From an uncultured Butyrivibrio sp. (GTDB lineage Bacteria; Bacillota; Clostridia; Lachnospirales; Lachnospiraceae): a DNA stretch of 64,000 nucleotides. The position numbers were made by a program, and so were the translations under genes. The stretch covers positions 1 through 64,000 of the forward strand of contig CAMENP010000005.1 in assembly GCA_945928575.1 (NCBI GenBank), written 5' to 3'. The notes under the pieces are model-generated. The model was not told where the DNA came from. It was given only the letters and a program-made list of their open reading frames with translations, and made no database searches. Positions 52,143 through 63,244 of this stretch are shown here, in pieces; the stretch's first letter is position 1, and each line of letters opens with the position of its first letter.

Positions 52143-53616
52143 TGTAACCCATAAGATATTTATCTACCTCTTTGGCTACATCACGGCCCTGTCTTATTGC
52201 ACGGACTACAAGCGACTGTCCGATGTGCATATCTCCGGCAGCGAAAACTTTAGGAACGCTTGTCGCAAAAGCATCAGGCGCGGTTTTGACATTGGTTCTT
52301 GCGTCCACTTCTACGCCGAATGCATCCGTTACATATTTCTGGCTGCCGAGGAAACCTGCCGCTATGAGGACCATCTCGCAAGGAAGTTCAAACTCGCTTC
52401 CGGCGACCTCCGCCATCATAAAACGTCCGGTTTTCTCATCTTTTTTGGATTCCAGCTTAACACACACAAGTTTCTTAAGATTGCCGTTTTTGTCCTTAAC
52501 AAACTCTTTGACTGTCGTCTGATAAATTCTCGGGTCATGTCCGAATACAGCGATAGCCTCCTCCTGACCATAGTCCGTCTTGCAGACCTTCGGCCACTGC
52601 GGCCAAGGGTTATTTGCAGCACGCTCGTCCGGAGCCTTAGGCATCATCTCAAGCTGTGTGATTGATTTACAGCCGAGGCGGATCGAAGTACCGACACAAT
52701 CGTTACCGGTATCTCCGCCGCCGATAACAACGACATTTTTATCCTTAGGATCAATGTATTTCTTGTCTTTAAAATCAGAATCAAGAAGGCTCTTGGTTAC
52801 CGATTTGAGATAATCAACCGCAAAATAGATTCCGTTGGCATCACGGCCCTCCGCTTTGATGTCACGAGGATTGGCTGCACCGCATGCAAGCACGATTGCA
52901 TCGTAATCCTTAAGGATTGTCTGTGCTTTGATGTTTTTGCCGACATCTGCATTGGTAATAAATTCAACGCCCTCAGCTTTAAGATGCTCAACGCGGCGGT
53001 CAACGACCCATTTTTCGAGTTTCATATTCGGAATACCGTACATAAGGAGACCTCCGACGCGGTCGGCTCTCTCATATACCGTGACATTGTGTCCGCGCAT
53101 ATTCAGAAGGTCTGCCGCTGCAAGTCCGGAAGGTCCCGAACCTATGACGGCAACTTTTTTGCCGGTGCGTACTGCCGGGATTTCCGGTTCCACATAACCA
53201 TGCTCAAAAGCATATTCGATAATTGTTTTCTCATTTTCTTTAGTGCTTACGGCATCACCGTTAAGTCCGCATGTGCAGGCTTTTTCACAGAGTGCCGGGC
53301 AGACCCTTGAAGTAAATTCCGGGAAATTGCTCGTCTTGGCAAGTCTGTGATAAGCCCTCTTATAGTTGCCGATGTAAAGAAGTTCATTCCACTCAGGGAT
53401 GAGGTTGTTAAGCGGACAACCGCTTATCATGCCCTTAAGCATTTTGCCCGACTGGCAGAACGGCACACCGCAGTCCATACATCTGGCGGCCTGTTCACAC
53501 TGTTTTTCGAGAGGAAGTGCCTTGTGAAACTCATTAAAATTCTTAATTCTCTGAGTTGGCGTAACTGCCTCGCTGTCAACTCTTTCATAGTCCATAAATC
53601 CTGTTGGTTTTCCCAT
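52129..53616 (-). CDS. gltD: Glutamate synthase small subunit
   Basis: RCMDCGVPFCQSG, CGLNGDAVS, VIGSGPSGLAAADLLNMRGHNVTVYE, VVIGGGDTGNDCVGT. Confidence 0.96.
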   Translation of the reverse strand: MGKPTGFMDYERVDSEAVTPTQRIKNFNEFHKALPLEKQCEQAARCMDCGVPFCQSGKMLKGMISGCPLNNLIPEWNELLYIGNYKRAYHRLAKTSNFPEFTSRVCPALCEKACTCGLNGDAVSTKENEKTIIEYAFEHGYVEPEIPAVRTGKKVAVIGSGPSGLAAADLLNMRGHNVTVYERADRVGGLLMYGIPNMKLEKWVVDRRVEHLKAEGVEFITNADVGKNIKAQTILKDYDAIVLACGAANPRDIKAEGRDANGIYFAVDYLKSVTKSLLDSDFKDKKYIDPKDKNVVVIGGGDTGNDCVGTSIRLGCKSITQLEMMPKAPDERAANNPWPQWPKVCKTDYGQEEAIAVFGHDPRIYQTTVKEFVKDKNGNLKKLVCVKLESKKDEKTGRFMMAEVAGSEFELPCEMVLIAAGFLGSQKYVTDAFGVEVDARTNVKTAPDAFATSVPKVFAAGDMHIGQSLVVRAIRQGRDVAKEVDKYLMGYTNLE

Positions 53617-53634
53617 ATCTGTCTTCCTCCTTTC

Positions 53635-56600
53635 CTATTTCTTAAGCGCGTAGAACGCTTCTATCTGTGCCTGTTCGCTTGAAAGTCCTTTTTCTTCCAT
53701 CTGGACTATCTGATTAAGCATCTTCTTATAATCATGTGGCATTATTTTCTTAAATTTAGGAAGATATTCACTGAAGTTATCAAGAATATGCTTGCCTTTT
53801 TCGGAATTGGTATATGCCACATGTTTCTGTATCATCTGTTTAAGTTCAAGGACATCATATTTATCCGTAACTTCTTCGGAACTTATAAGTTCTTTGTTAA
53901 GGTTAAGGTATAATTTATTATCCTCATCCAGAATATAAGCGATACCACCGCTCATACCGGCTGCAAAGTTCTTTCCGGTCTTACCGAGAACTACCACGCG
54001 GCCGCCGGTCATATATTCACATCCATGCTCGCCGACGCCCTCGACTACCGCTGTGGCGCCTGAGTTACGGACGCAGAAACGTTCTCCGGCAACACCGTTA
54101 ATGTACGCCTCACCGCTTGTAGCACCGTAAAGAGCGACATTACCGATAATTATATTTTCATCATATTTGAAATCCGAACTCTTAGGCGGGTATACGATAA
54201 GCTTGCCGCCCGAAAGTCCCTTACCGAAGTAATCGTTGGAATCTCCGACAAGTTCTATTGTAAGTCCCTTAGGAATAAAAGCACCGAAGCTCTGTCCGCC
54301 GTTACCGTTACATCTTATTGTATATGTGTCTTCATCAAGTCCGTCATTGTAAAGTCTTGTTATTTCAGAACCGAACATTGTACCGAAAGCACGGCTGTTT
54401 ACGTTGGTTACATCAAGTTCAATGCTCTTCTTCTGTTTTTTCTTAAGAGAAGGCATAAGTTCTTTAATAAGAACGGTTTCGTCAAGCGTCTTGTCGAGTT
54501 TAAAATCATATACATGTTTGTTGTAATATTCCATCTTTTCTGTTCCGGCATACGGATTGTCAAGAATGGCTGACAAATCGATTTTACCATGGCGCTCTGC
54601 ACTTCCGTCCTTTTTCTGGAAAAGCATATCTGTTCTTCCGCACATCTCGTCAAGTGTTCTGAATCCGAGTTTTGCCATATATTCACGGAGTTCTTCCGCA
54701 ACGAACCTCATGAAATTGATAACATACTCAGGTTTACCCGCGAATCTCTTTCTGAGTTCAGGGTTCTGTGTTGCAACGCCGACCGGACATGTATCAAGAT
54801 TACAAACACGCATCATTACGCATCCGAGTGTTACAAGCGGTGCGGTTGCAAATCCGAATTCCTCTGCTCCGAGAAGACATGCTATTGCGACATCACGGCC
54901 GTTCATAAGTTTACCGTCAGTCTCAACAATTACCTTGTTACGAAGATTATTCATGATAAGTGTTCTGTGTGTCTCGGCAAGTCCGAGTTCCCACGGAAGT
55001 CCGGCATTGTGGATCGAGCTTCCCGGTGCAGCACCTGTTCCTCCGTCATATCCGGATATAAGAATTACCTGCGCTCCGGCTTTGGCAACACCTGCCGCTA
55101 CCGTTCCGACTCCGGCCTCAGATACCAGCTTGACTGAAATTCTTGCCTGATTGTTGGCATTTTTCAAATCATATATAAGCTGCGCCAGATCTTCGATCGA
55201 ATATATGTCGTGATGAGGCGGCGGTGAGATAAGACTTACTCCAGGTGTTGAAAGTCTTGTCTTGGCAATCCACGGATATACTTTGCCGCCCGGAAGGTGT
55301 CCACCTTCTCCAGGCTTAGCGCCCTGCGCCATCTTAATCTGGATCTCGTTGGCACTTACAAGATATCTTGATGTAACACCGAAACGTCCGGATGCAACCT
55401 GTTTGATCGCTGAGCATTTATTAAGTCCGTCAGGTCCGACGGTAAGTCTCTCAATACTTTCTCCGCCTTCACCGCTGTTGGATCTTCCGTGAAGTGTGTT
55501 CATCGCAATTGCAAGTGTTTCGTGTGCTTCCTGAGAAATCGAACCATATGACATGGCGCCGGTCTTAAATCTCTTCACGATGGAATCAACACTCTCAACC
55601 TCTTCAATCGGAACGCCTTTCTCCGGGAATTTAAAGTCCATACAGCCTCTTAATGTGACAGGATCCATCTCTTCATTAATAAGGTGTGAATATTCCTTAA
55701 ATGTCTCATAATCACCGTTACGCGCTGCAAGCTGAAGAAGATGTATTGTCTGTGGATTATACAGATGTTCTTCCTTGCCGCTTCTTAATTTATGGCTTCC
55801 GACGCTGTCGAATGTCTCGTCTGCCGTAAGTCCGAGCGGATCAAATGCACGGCTGTGTCTCTCATTGACATCTTCTTCGATATCCTTAAGTGTGATACCT
55901 CCGATCCTGCTGACCGTTCCGGTAAAATATTTATCAATAACTTCCGGAGCAATACCTATTGCCTCGAAAATCTTTGAACCTTCATATGACTGTATTGTGG
56001 ATATACCCATTTTGGAGGCAATCTTGACGATTCCGGTAAGAATTGCCTTATTGTAATCCTCAACAGCCGCATAATAATCCTTGTCAAGGATGCCTATATT
56101 GATAAGTTCCTTGATCGTATCCTGCGCAAGATACGGGTTTACCGCACATGCACCGTAACCGAGAAGCGTTGCAAAATGATGTACCGTTCTCGGCTCGCCG
56201 CTTTCAAGAATAAGAGCGACACTGGTCTTTTTCTTGGTAACGACAAGATGCTGGTTCATGGCTGCGACTGCAAGAAGTGAAGGAATGGCAACTCTGTTGT
56301 CATCAACTCCGCGGTCCGTAAGGATAAGGATATTTGCTCCGTCTCCGTGTGCCCTGTCGGCTTCCACAAACATTCTGTCAATAGCTTTCTCAAGTGATGT
56401 ATTCTTGTAATATGTGATAGGAATTTCAGCAACCTTGAAGCCTTCCTTATCCATATTTTTGATTTTTAACAAATCCATATTGGTAAGTATCGGATTGTCG
56501 ACCCTGAGTACATGACAGTTCTCGGCCTTCTCCTCAAGGATGTTGCCGTCCTTACCTATATATACCGACGTTGCTGTGACTATTTTCTCACGGAGCGCAT

Positions 56601-58176
56601 CGATAGGCGGGTTGGTAACCTGCGCAAAAAGCTGTTTAAAATACTCAAACAAAGACGGTCTCTGCTTGGAAATCGGTGCTAACGGAGTATCAACACCCAT
56701 TGCCGCAATCGGTTCGGCGCCGGTCTTTGCCATATTGAGTATTGCTGAGTAAAAATCCTCATATGTGTATCCGAAGGCTTTCTGGAGTCTTGCGCGCTCA
56801 GTCTTATCATATTCGATAGCTTTCTTGTTAGGAATCTTAAGGTCACGCAGCATTACAAGATTATTATCAAGCCACTCACCGTAAGGCTTTCTTGTAGCGT
56901 ATTTGTTCTTAAGTTCCTCATCATCTATAACTCTTCCTTCAACCGTATCGACAAGAAGCATCTTGCCCGGATGAAGTCTCTCTTTGATCTTGATGTTGGA
57001 TGGGTCAATATCGAGGACACCCACCTCTGATGAAAGGACAAGGTAATCATCATTGGTAATATAATAACGTGAAGGTCTGAGTCCGTTACGGTCGAGAACC
57101 GCGCCCATGACATCGCCGTCCGAGAAAAGTATCGACGCAGGTCCGTCCCAAGGTTCCATCATAGTTGCATAATACTGATAGAAATCTCTTTTCTCAAGGC
57201 TTATAAGCTTATTGTTCATCCAAGGTTCCGGAATTGTGATCATAACGGCAAGAGGCAGGTCCATTCCGCTCATTACGAGGAATTCAAGTGTGTTATCAAG
57301 CATTGCCGAATCGGAGCCCTCGGTATTAACAACCGGTATAACCTTGTGCATACTGCCTTCAAAATACTTGCTCTTCATATTCTCTTCGCGGGCAAGCATC
57401 TTATCCGCATTACCCTTGATAGTATTAATCTCACCATTGTGTACAATGAATCTGTTAGGGTGAGCTCTTCTCCAGCTCGGATTGGTATTCGTACTGAATC
57501 TTGAGTGTACCGTCGCAATCGCAGATTCGTAATCCTTACTGCAAAGGTCAGGGAAGAAAGTTCTGAGCTGGTTTACCAGGAACATTCCCTTATATACTAT
57601 TGTTCTGCTTGAAAGAGATACGACATATGTATCGTCATTACTCTGTTCAAAAACCTTCCTTACAATATAAAGCTTTCTGTCAAACGGAAGTCCCTTCTCG
57701 CAATCCTCTGGTTTCTTAATAAAACACTGCATTATCGAAGGCATGACCTCAATAGCCTTGCTTCCGAGTACCTCAGGTCTTATCGGAACTTCTCTCCAAC
57801 CGAGGAATTCAAGATTCTCCTTCTCGACGATGTTCTCAAACATCTTCATGGCCTGTTTTCTCTTAAATTCATCCTGCGGGAAAAAGAACATTCCGACGCC
57901 GTACTCGCGTTCGCCGCCGATATCTATTCCAAGCTGTTTACATGCCTTGGAGAAAAATTTATGGGATACCTGAAGCATAATGCCGACACCGTCACCGGTC
58001 TTGCCTTCGGCATCCTTTCCTGCACGGTGTTCAAGGTTCTCTACAATGCTGAGTGCATTCTCAACCGTCTTATGAGTCTTGATTCCCTTGATATTAACGA
58101 TTGCACCGATACCACAGTTGTCATGTTCGAACTGTGGATTATACAATCCGTCGTTGTGTGTGTTATCGTAAATCAT
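53635..58176 (-). CDS. gltB: Glutamate synthase large subunit
   Basis: HDNCGIGAIVNIKG GATase; SGEGGESIERL; GGTGAAPGSSIHNAGLPWELGLAETH; C-terminal GXGXG repeat domain; start at MIYDNTHNDG. Confidence 0.96.
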   Translation of the reverse strand: MIYDNTHNDGLYNPQFEHDNCGIGAIVNIKGIKTHKTVENALSIVENLEHRAGKDAEGKTGDGVGIMLQVSHKFFSKACKQLGIDIGGEREYGVGMFFFPQDEFKRKQAMKMFENIVEKENLEFLGWREVPIRPEVLGSKAIEVMPSIMQCFIKKPEDCEKGLPFDRKLYIVRKVFEQSNDDTYVVSLSSRTIVYKGMFLVNQLRTFFPDLCSKDYESAIATVHSRFSTNTNPSWRRAHPNRFIVHNGEINTIKGNADKMLAREENMKSKYFEGSMHKVIPVVNTEGSDSAMLDNTLEFLVMSGMDLPLAVMITIPEPWMNNKLISLEKRDFYQYYATMMEPWDGPASILFSDGDVMGAVLDRNGLRPSRYYITNDDYLVLSSEVGVLDIDPSNIKIKERLHPGKMLLVDTVEGRVIDDEELKNKYATRKPYGEWLDNNLVMLRDLKIPNKKAIEYDKTERARLQKAFGYTYEDFYSAILNMAKTGAEPIAAMGVDTPLAPISKQRPSLFEYFKQLFAQVTNPPIDALREKIVTATSVYIGKDGNILEEKAENCHVLRVDNPILTNMDLLKIKNMDKEGFKVAEIPITYYKNTSLEKAIDRMFVEADRAHGDGANILILTDRGVDDNRVAIPSLLAVAAMNQHLVVTKKKTSVALILESGEPRTVHHFATLLGYGACAVNPYLAQDTIKELINIGILDKDYYAAVEDYNKAILTGIVKIASKMGISTIQSYEGSKIFEAIGIAPEVIDKYFTGTVSRIGGITLKDIEEDVNERHSRAFDPLGLTADETFDSVGSHKLRSGKEEHLYNPQTIHLLQLAARNGDYETFKEYSHLINEEMDPVTLRGCMDFKFPEKGVPIEEVESVDSIVKRFKTGAMSYGSISQEAHETLAIAMNTLHGRSNSGEGGESIERLTVGPDGLNKCSAIKQVASGRFGVTSRYLVSANEIQIKMAQGAKPGEGGHLPGGKVYPWIAKTRLSTPGVSLISPPPHHDIYSIEDLAQLIYDLKNANNQARISVKLVSEAGVGTVAAGVAKAGAQVILISGYDGGTGAAPGSSIHNAGLPWELGLAETHRTLIMNNLRNKVIVETDGKLMNGRDVAIACLLGAEEFGFATAPLVTLGCVMMRVCNLDTCPVGVATQNPELRKRFAGKPEYVINFMRFVAEELREYMAKLGFRTLDEMCGRTDMLFQKKDGSAERHGKIDLSAILDNPYAGTEKMEYYNKHVYDFKLDKTLDETVLIKELMPSLKKKQKKSIELDVTNVNSRAFGTMFGSEITRLYNDGLDEDTYTIRCNGNGGQSFGAFIPKGLTIELVGDSNDYFGKGLSGGKLIVYPPKSSDFKYDENIIIGNVALYGATSGEAYINGVAGERFCVRNSGATAVVEGVGEHGCEYMTGGRVVVLGKTGKNFAAGMSGGIAYILDEDNKLYLNLNKELISSEEVTDKYDVLELKQMIQKHVAYTNSEKGKHILDNFSEYLPKFKKIMPHDYKKMLNQIVQMEEKGLSSEQAQIEAFYALKK

Positions 58177-58210
58177 TCTTCCCTGTCCTTTCCAAAAATT
58201 GATTATCTGT

Positions 58211-58239
58211 AATATACTACTGTTTTTTTCGCTTGTAAA
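58211..58239 (-). promoter_or_regulatory. gltBD promoter
   Basis: TTTACA-N17-TATATT. Confidence 0.6.
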
Positions 58240-58527
58240 CAGGAATTTTTCGGGAATTGTCTGATTATTTGTCAATTTGAATTATTAAACATATTTTGTC
58301 TGACTATTCTATGAATTGATTTGTTGTTTTTTCTTCAAAAATTGATTCTCATCATCGTGTCAGGCTTATTTTCCTTAAAATAATAATGTCATTTTATTTC
58401 ATAATCGGTATTTCATGTCTTTGTCACTTATAATTATTAAGGAATTATGTTTTTATGATTAATTTCCTTGAACGCAGGTCTTACAGAAGGTAAAATAAAT
58501 ACATCATATTACGGAGTTGTAATCATA

Positions 58528-59697
58528 ATGAAGAAATCAAGGCCTAAAGAATTAAAATTTATCAATTACAAGAGATATATAATTATATTGTCGATACTGC
58601 TCATTGCGCTCATATCGATAAATATCATGTTCAGGGTAAGCACTGTTTTTGCGCAGGCATACTGTACAAGCGTATATCCTAATGTTGTCAAAGTCATGGG
58701 AGCCGTAAGTTCCCTTGCGCCGTTTTCAATAATAGAAATTCTTATATATATTGCGGCCGCCATTGTGTTTTATGCCATTGTGCGTCTCGTAATAACGCTT
58801 GTGCGCAACCACAGCAAAGCCACGATCTGTTTTTTCACATACAGGTTGAAAAAATACCTGTTAAACCTTGCATGTATAGTTCTGGTATGCCTGCTTATAC
58901 TGAGTTTTAACTGTACCATATTATATCACAGACTTTCATTTACCGTATGCGCCAATATGAAACTTGAAGCGCACAGCGTGAATGAGCTCGCAGCTCTTTT
59001 TAAGATAATGGCGGCAGATACCGCCGACTTATCTGACAAGGTAGAACGAGATAATGACGGTGTATTCACCACCGGCAGTCTTGATGTCAACGAATTATGT
59101 GTCGATGCAATGCATGCAGTAAGGCAGAGTTATCCTTTTATGACCGATTATTATCCGAAAGCCAAGCCAATCCTTGCTTCCAGGCTTATGTCCGCCACCG
59201 GCATGGAAGGTTTCTATTCCCCTTTCACAATGGAAGCCAACTATAATTCCGACGTTCCGGACATTGATATACCTCATACAATCTGTCATGAGCTGGCTCA
59301 CCTAAGCGGTTTTATACATGAGGATGAAGCCAATTTCATCGGATATGCTGCCTGTATGGCGTCCGACAACGAATCGCTCCGATACAGTGCAAGCGTGGAA
59401 ATGCTGATATATGTAATGAATGAATTATATGATAATCTCTCATCCGAACATTACAGTGAACTCATAAGTACACTTGACCCGGGTGTGGTCACCGATATAA
59501 GGGCGCAGGGAGAGTATTGGAGAGAAGCCGGAAATATGTTTGGTGGAAGCCTTAACGATGCAGTCCAGTCAGCCAATGACACATATATAAAATTAAACGG
59601 TGACACAGAAGGCGATGTACGCTACTCCATGGTCACCGAGTTATTGATCGATTATTATTCTGATGAAATAAATGAAATCCTTGCAGCAAATAAGTGA
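58528..59697 (+). CDS. DUF3810-like membrane-anchored putative zinc metallopeptidase
   Basis: Several N-terminal TM helices; HTICHELAHLSGFIHEDEANFIGYAAC. Confidence 0.85.
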   Translation: MKKSRPKELKFINYKRYIIILSILLIALISINIMFRVSTVFAQAYCTSVYPNVVKVMGAVSSLAPFSIIEILIYIAAAIVFYAIVRLVITLVRNHSKATICFFTYRLKKYLLNLACIVLVCLLILSFNCTILYHRLSFTVCANMKLEAHSVNELAALFKIMAADTADLSDKVERDNDGVFTTGSLDVNELCVDAMHAVRQSYPFMTDYYPKAKPILASRLMSATGMEGFYSPFTMEANYNSDVPDIDIPHTICHELAHLSGFIHEDEANFIGYAACMASDNESLRYSASVEMLIYVMNELYDNLSSEHYSELISTLDPGVVTDIRAQGEYWREAGNMFGGSLNDAVQSANDTYIKLNGDTEGDVRYSMVTELLIDYYSDEINEILAANK

Positions 59698-59699
59698 TA

Positions 59700-60584
59700 T
59701 TATATCACAATATCTATTGCTTTATTGACAACGGATATTTCCACTCTCTGATGGGCATCTCCGTTCTCACCGTCAACCGTCCATTCAACGGCTTTATCGC
59801 TTTCTATCACTATTCTGTCAGTCTTAAAGCGTTCCACCATAGGGCTTTTCTGGGACTTTGACAGAAGCCCGGCCACTATCTGCTGGAGTTCAAGCGGAGA
59901 AGCCGGTTCTTTAACCAGTGTCACTTCAAAAAGTCCGTCATCAAGTTCCACGTCCTTACCGCTTATACCTTTCATTCCGCCGACTGAGCGTGAATTGGAA
60001 ATCATTCCGTATATATAACTTCCTTTCATCTCTATTTCATTGCTTCTGATCGTCAGATAATATGCTTTGATGTTAGAGAGACTTTTAAGGCTTTCAAATA
60101 CATACGCCTGATGTCCCAGAACATTTTTCACATTCTGAGGTGTCTTATATGAGACATCTGTAAACAACCCGAAAGCAGCAACATAATTGAAATACCTTCC
60201 GTTCATAAGACCTATGTCATACGACATAACCTCACCCTCTGATATCTTGGCCGCAGCCTTAACCATATTCTTGGGAATACCGAGTGTCGTTGCAAAATCA
60301 TTTGTGGATCCCGCCGGTATATATCCAAGAACCGGCCGCTTATTGATATGTGTCATCATAGCCGAGATAACTTCATTAAGAGTGCCGTCTCCGCCGCTGC
60401 ACACTATCATATCATACAATCCGTCGGCCTCGCATACACGGTCATATCCATCCATCGCATGCTGGGTCGGATATGAAGTAACCATATATCCGTTTCTGGT
60501 AAAAATATCAATTATTTCCATGAGCTTATTTTTGATAAGCCCTTTGCCTGAATGTGAATTATAAACAAATAGTAATTTTTTCAT
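59700..60584 (-). CDS. Diacylglycerol/lipid kinase family protein (YegS/DgkB-like)
   Basis: LFVYNSHSGKG; VCSGGDGTLNEVISAM; GYIPAGSTNDFATTLGIP. Confidence 0.93.
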   Translation of the reverse strand: MKKLLFVYNSHSGKGLIKNKLMEIIDIFTRNGYMVTSYPTQHAMDGYDRVCEADGLYDMIVCSGGDGTLNEVISAMMTHINKRPVLGYIPAGSTNDFATTLGIPKNMVKAAAKISEGEVMSYDIGLMNGRYFNYVAAFGLFTDVSYKTPQNVKNVLGHQAYVFESLKSLSNIKAYYLTIRSNEIEMKGSYIYGMISNSRSVGGMKGISGKDVELDDGLFEVTLVKEPASPLELQQIVAGLLSKSQKSPMVERFKTDRIVIESDKAVEWTVDGENGDAHQRVEISVVNKAIDIVI

Positions 60585-60604
60585 TGCCCACCTCTGTAAA
60601 AAAA

Positions 60605-61474
60605 CTAATCGTTAATTATCCTTTCGCCATCCCCGAAATCAAGTATATAAGGGAAATGCGTCTTACGTTTCTCGACCGGCGGAAGCTGCATATAAGTATC
60701 GCCAAAGAAATTACGCAGCATTCCCTTCATATCCCTTGGGAAATTAAGTTCAACATCTTCAAACTTCCATTTTCTGCACGGAAATGTCCTGCGCTTGTAT
60801 AACATATTAGTGTTGGCATCAGTATCGCACGGATATCCGAACCTCTTTGTCTCGGTATTATTATACATAGTGCATATTGATTTACATTTTCTGTATAATG
60901 CCTTCTTATCGATTCTTAAGAATACCATCGCATGATGTACGAACTTACATATTGCCTTGATAACCGCGCCCAGAAGTCCTGTCTGGAATATCACCGGCTC
61001 AGGTATGCTTCTCAATATAAGAAGTTTTGAGAAAAACCACGCTCTCCATTTCTGAATAAAAAACAGAAAATCATTGTCCGGGTAATTATCATATGCATAT
61101 ATATCAAGGAAGATACCCAAATCACAATTGATATTCTTAAGTGCATTCTCCACAAACTTTGTGCCTCGTATACACAGTCTGGTCGTCATAAGCGGAAAAT
61201 TCGGATTATGTTCGGCATTCAGGACATAATATTTATCGCCCATCTGCTCTTCAACCAGCTTAATGAACTTCTCATAATCTTCACGCGGAAGAGCAATGTC
61301 AATATCATCATCCCACGGAATGAATCCGCCATGCCTTATTGCACCTATTCCGGTTCCCGCTACTCCAAAATAACGGAGCCCGTTCTCATCACATATTTTC
61401 ATGAAATCCTTAAGGATTCCCATCTCCATCGACTGCAGACGCTTAAGTTCCTTATCTTCATAAAACTTTGGCAT
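60605..61474 (-). CDS. LicD family phosphotransferase
   Basis: IGAIRHGGFIPWDDDIDIALPREDYEKF; FPCRKWKFEDVELNFPRD. Confidence 0.93.
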   Translation of the reverse strand: MPKFYEDKELKRLQSMEMGILKDFMKICDENGLRYFGVAGTGIGAIRHGGFIPWDDDIDIALPREDYEKFIKLVEEQMGDKYYVLNAEHNPNFPLMTTRLCIRGTKFVENALKNINCDLGIFLDIYAYDNYPDNDFLFFIQKWRAWFFSKLLILRSIPEPVIFQTGLLGAVIKAICKFVHHAMVFLRIDKKALYRKCKSICTMYNNTETKRFGYPCDTDANTNMLYKRRTFPCRKWKFEDVELNFPRDMKGMLRNFFGDTYMQLPPVEKRKTHFPYILDFGDGERIIND

Positions 61475-61492
61475 ATCAACCTCCGAATAAAT

Positions 61493-63088
61493 TTATCTGT
61501 CCCATTTGTCGCAAAGGGAATTAATCTGGTCGGCAAATTTTGCAAGATCCTTGTTAGCGCCGCCTTCATTATGTCTTATAACAGTCATAAGTCTTCTGCC
61601 CGCTGCCACAAGACGTTCAAACACATCCGAAGCCTTTCTGACAACCGGTTTAACCTTACGCTTACCTACGCCTTCACGTATGCACGTTCCGTCAATAAGA
61701 TTATAACTGCATCCGCTGAAAGGCGCAACCGCATCCAGTCCGTGTTCATCTATAAGACACTTCGTGAATCCTTCGCACACATCGCTTTCGCCGTGTACAA
61801 CAAATACCTTGGAAGGCTTCGGATCAAATGCTTCTATCCATTTGATAAGACCTGCCTTATCGGCATGGCCGCTTACGCCCTCAAGTTTCACAATATCCGC
61901 TTCCACATCTATGGTCTCGCCGAAAAGCTTTACCTCCGATGCGCCTTCAAGAAGCGCACGTCCAAGGGTTCCGTTAGCCTGGTATCCTACGAATACAATC
62001 GTACTCTCCTTACGCCAGAGATTATGCTTAAGGTGATGTCTTATACGTCCGGCTTCACACATTCCCGATGCCGATATGATAACTTTAGGCTTGCTGTCAA
62101 AATTAATTGCCATGGAATCATTACTCGTAACCGAGAGCATAAGTCCCGGAAACTGCAATGGGTTGATACCCTGCGCAACAAGTTCCATCGCTTCTTCATC
62201 AAAGCAGCATTCCTTATTACGGTTAAAAACCTGTGTGGCTTCGACCGCAAGCGGGCTGTCGACATATACCTGGAATCCGTCATGTCCGTGAATAAGATTC
62301 TCTTCCTTAATACGTCTGAAATAATAAAGCATTTCCTGTGTTCTTCCGACTGCAAACGACGGAATGACCACATTACCGCCCCTGTCAAATGTTCTCTGTG
62401 TAATATCGGCCAGTTCCTTTACATAGTCGACCGATGCATTATGATAGCGGTCACCGTATGTGGATTCCATAACAACATAATCAGCTTCCGTTATGTACTT
62501 CGGATCCTTGATTATCGGCCTGTTTACATTACCGATATCGCCTGAAAATACTATTTTCCTGGTATACGGGCCTTCGGTTATCCACATCTCAATGCTCGCC
62601 GAACCAAGAAGATGTCCCGCGTCCGAAAATCTCACATCTATGCCCGGCGCAAGCTCAATCTTATCATCGTAATTACAAGGTACAAGAAATTCGAGTACAC
62701 CCTCTGCATCATTAAGGGTATACATAGGTTCAACCAGTTCCCTGCCGGCACGCTTGGCTTTACGATTCTTCCATTCTGCCTCGGTCTCCTGAATATGTGC
62801 CGAATCCTTAAGCATAATACGGCATAAGTCAACCGTTGCCTCGGTTGCAAGAATAGAGCCTCTGAATCCTCTGGCATACAGAAGCGGAAGAAGTCCCGAA
62901 TGATCTATATGTGCATGTGTCAAAAGCACATAATCAATATCCGGCACATTCATAGGAAGTTCCTGATTCTCATAATCGTCTGTTCCCTGCTCCATTCCGC
63001 AGTCAATAAGGATGTTCTTGTCGCAGGCCTGAATAACGTGGCAGCTGCCGGTAACTTCATGGTCAGCTCCGATAAAAGTAATTTCCAT
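61493..63088 (-). CDS. MBL-fold / beta-CASP RNA-processing exonuclease-like protein
   Basis: LTHAHIDHSGLLPLLYARGF; FSGDIGN; SASGMCEAGRIRHHLKHNL; VEGVSGHADK. Confidence 0.93.
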   Translation of the reverse strand: MEITFIGADHEVTGSCHVIQACDKNILIDCGMEQGTDDYENQELPMNVPDIDYVLLTHAHIDHSGLLPLLYARGFRGSILATEATVDLCRIMLKDSAHIQETEAEWKNRKAKRAGRELVEPMYTLNDAEGVLEFLVPCNYDDKIELAPGIDVRFSDAGHLLGSASIEMWITEGPYTRKIVFSGDIGNVNRPIIKDPKYITEADYVVMESTYGDRYHNASVDYVKELADITQRTFDRGGNVVIPSFAVGRTQEMLYYFRRIKEENLIHGHDGFQVYVDSPLAVEATQVFNRNKECCFDEEAMELVAQGINPLQFPGLMLSVTSNDSMAINFDSKPKVIISASGMCEAGRIRHHLKHNLWRKESTIVFVGYQANGTLGRALLEGASEVKLFGETIDVEADIVKLEGVSGHADKAGLIKWIEAFDPKPSKVFVVHGESDVCEGFTKCLIDEHGLDAVAPFSGCSYNLIDGTCIREGVGKRKVKPVVRKASDVFERLVAAGRRLMTVIRHNEGGANKDLAKFADQINSLCDKWDR

Positions 63089-63197
63089 GTGCCCCTCCAT
63101 ATAATATATTATAGTTCAGCTATTAACTGTTCAGGCTTTTATTTTACCATATTTTTACAAAAAAATAAATACTATATTTATAAGCCGGTGCTTCTTG

Positions 63198-63206
63198 TGT
63201 TATAAT
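63198..63206 (+). promoter_or_regulatory. Extended -10 upstream of PAP2 gene
   Basis: TGTTATAAT. Confidence 0.5.
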
Positions 63207-63244
63207 GTTTTTATCAATTAAATCACCTGACGAAAGGAGCATTT

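Noticed and set aside
61208-62545. 445-aa plus-strand ORF
   Set aside because: Antisense across the LicD and MBL/beta-CASP genes, both with clear motifs; the translation has no recognisable domain.
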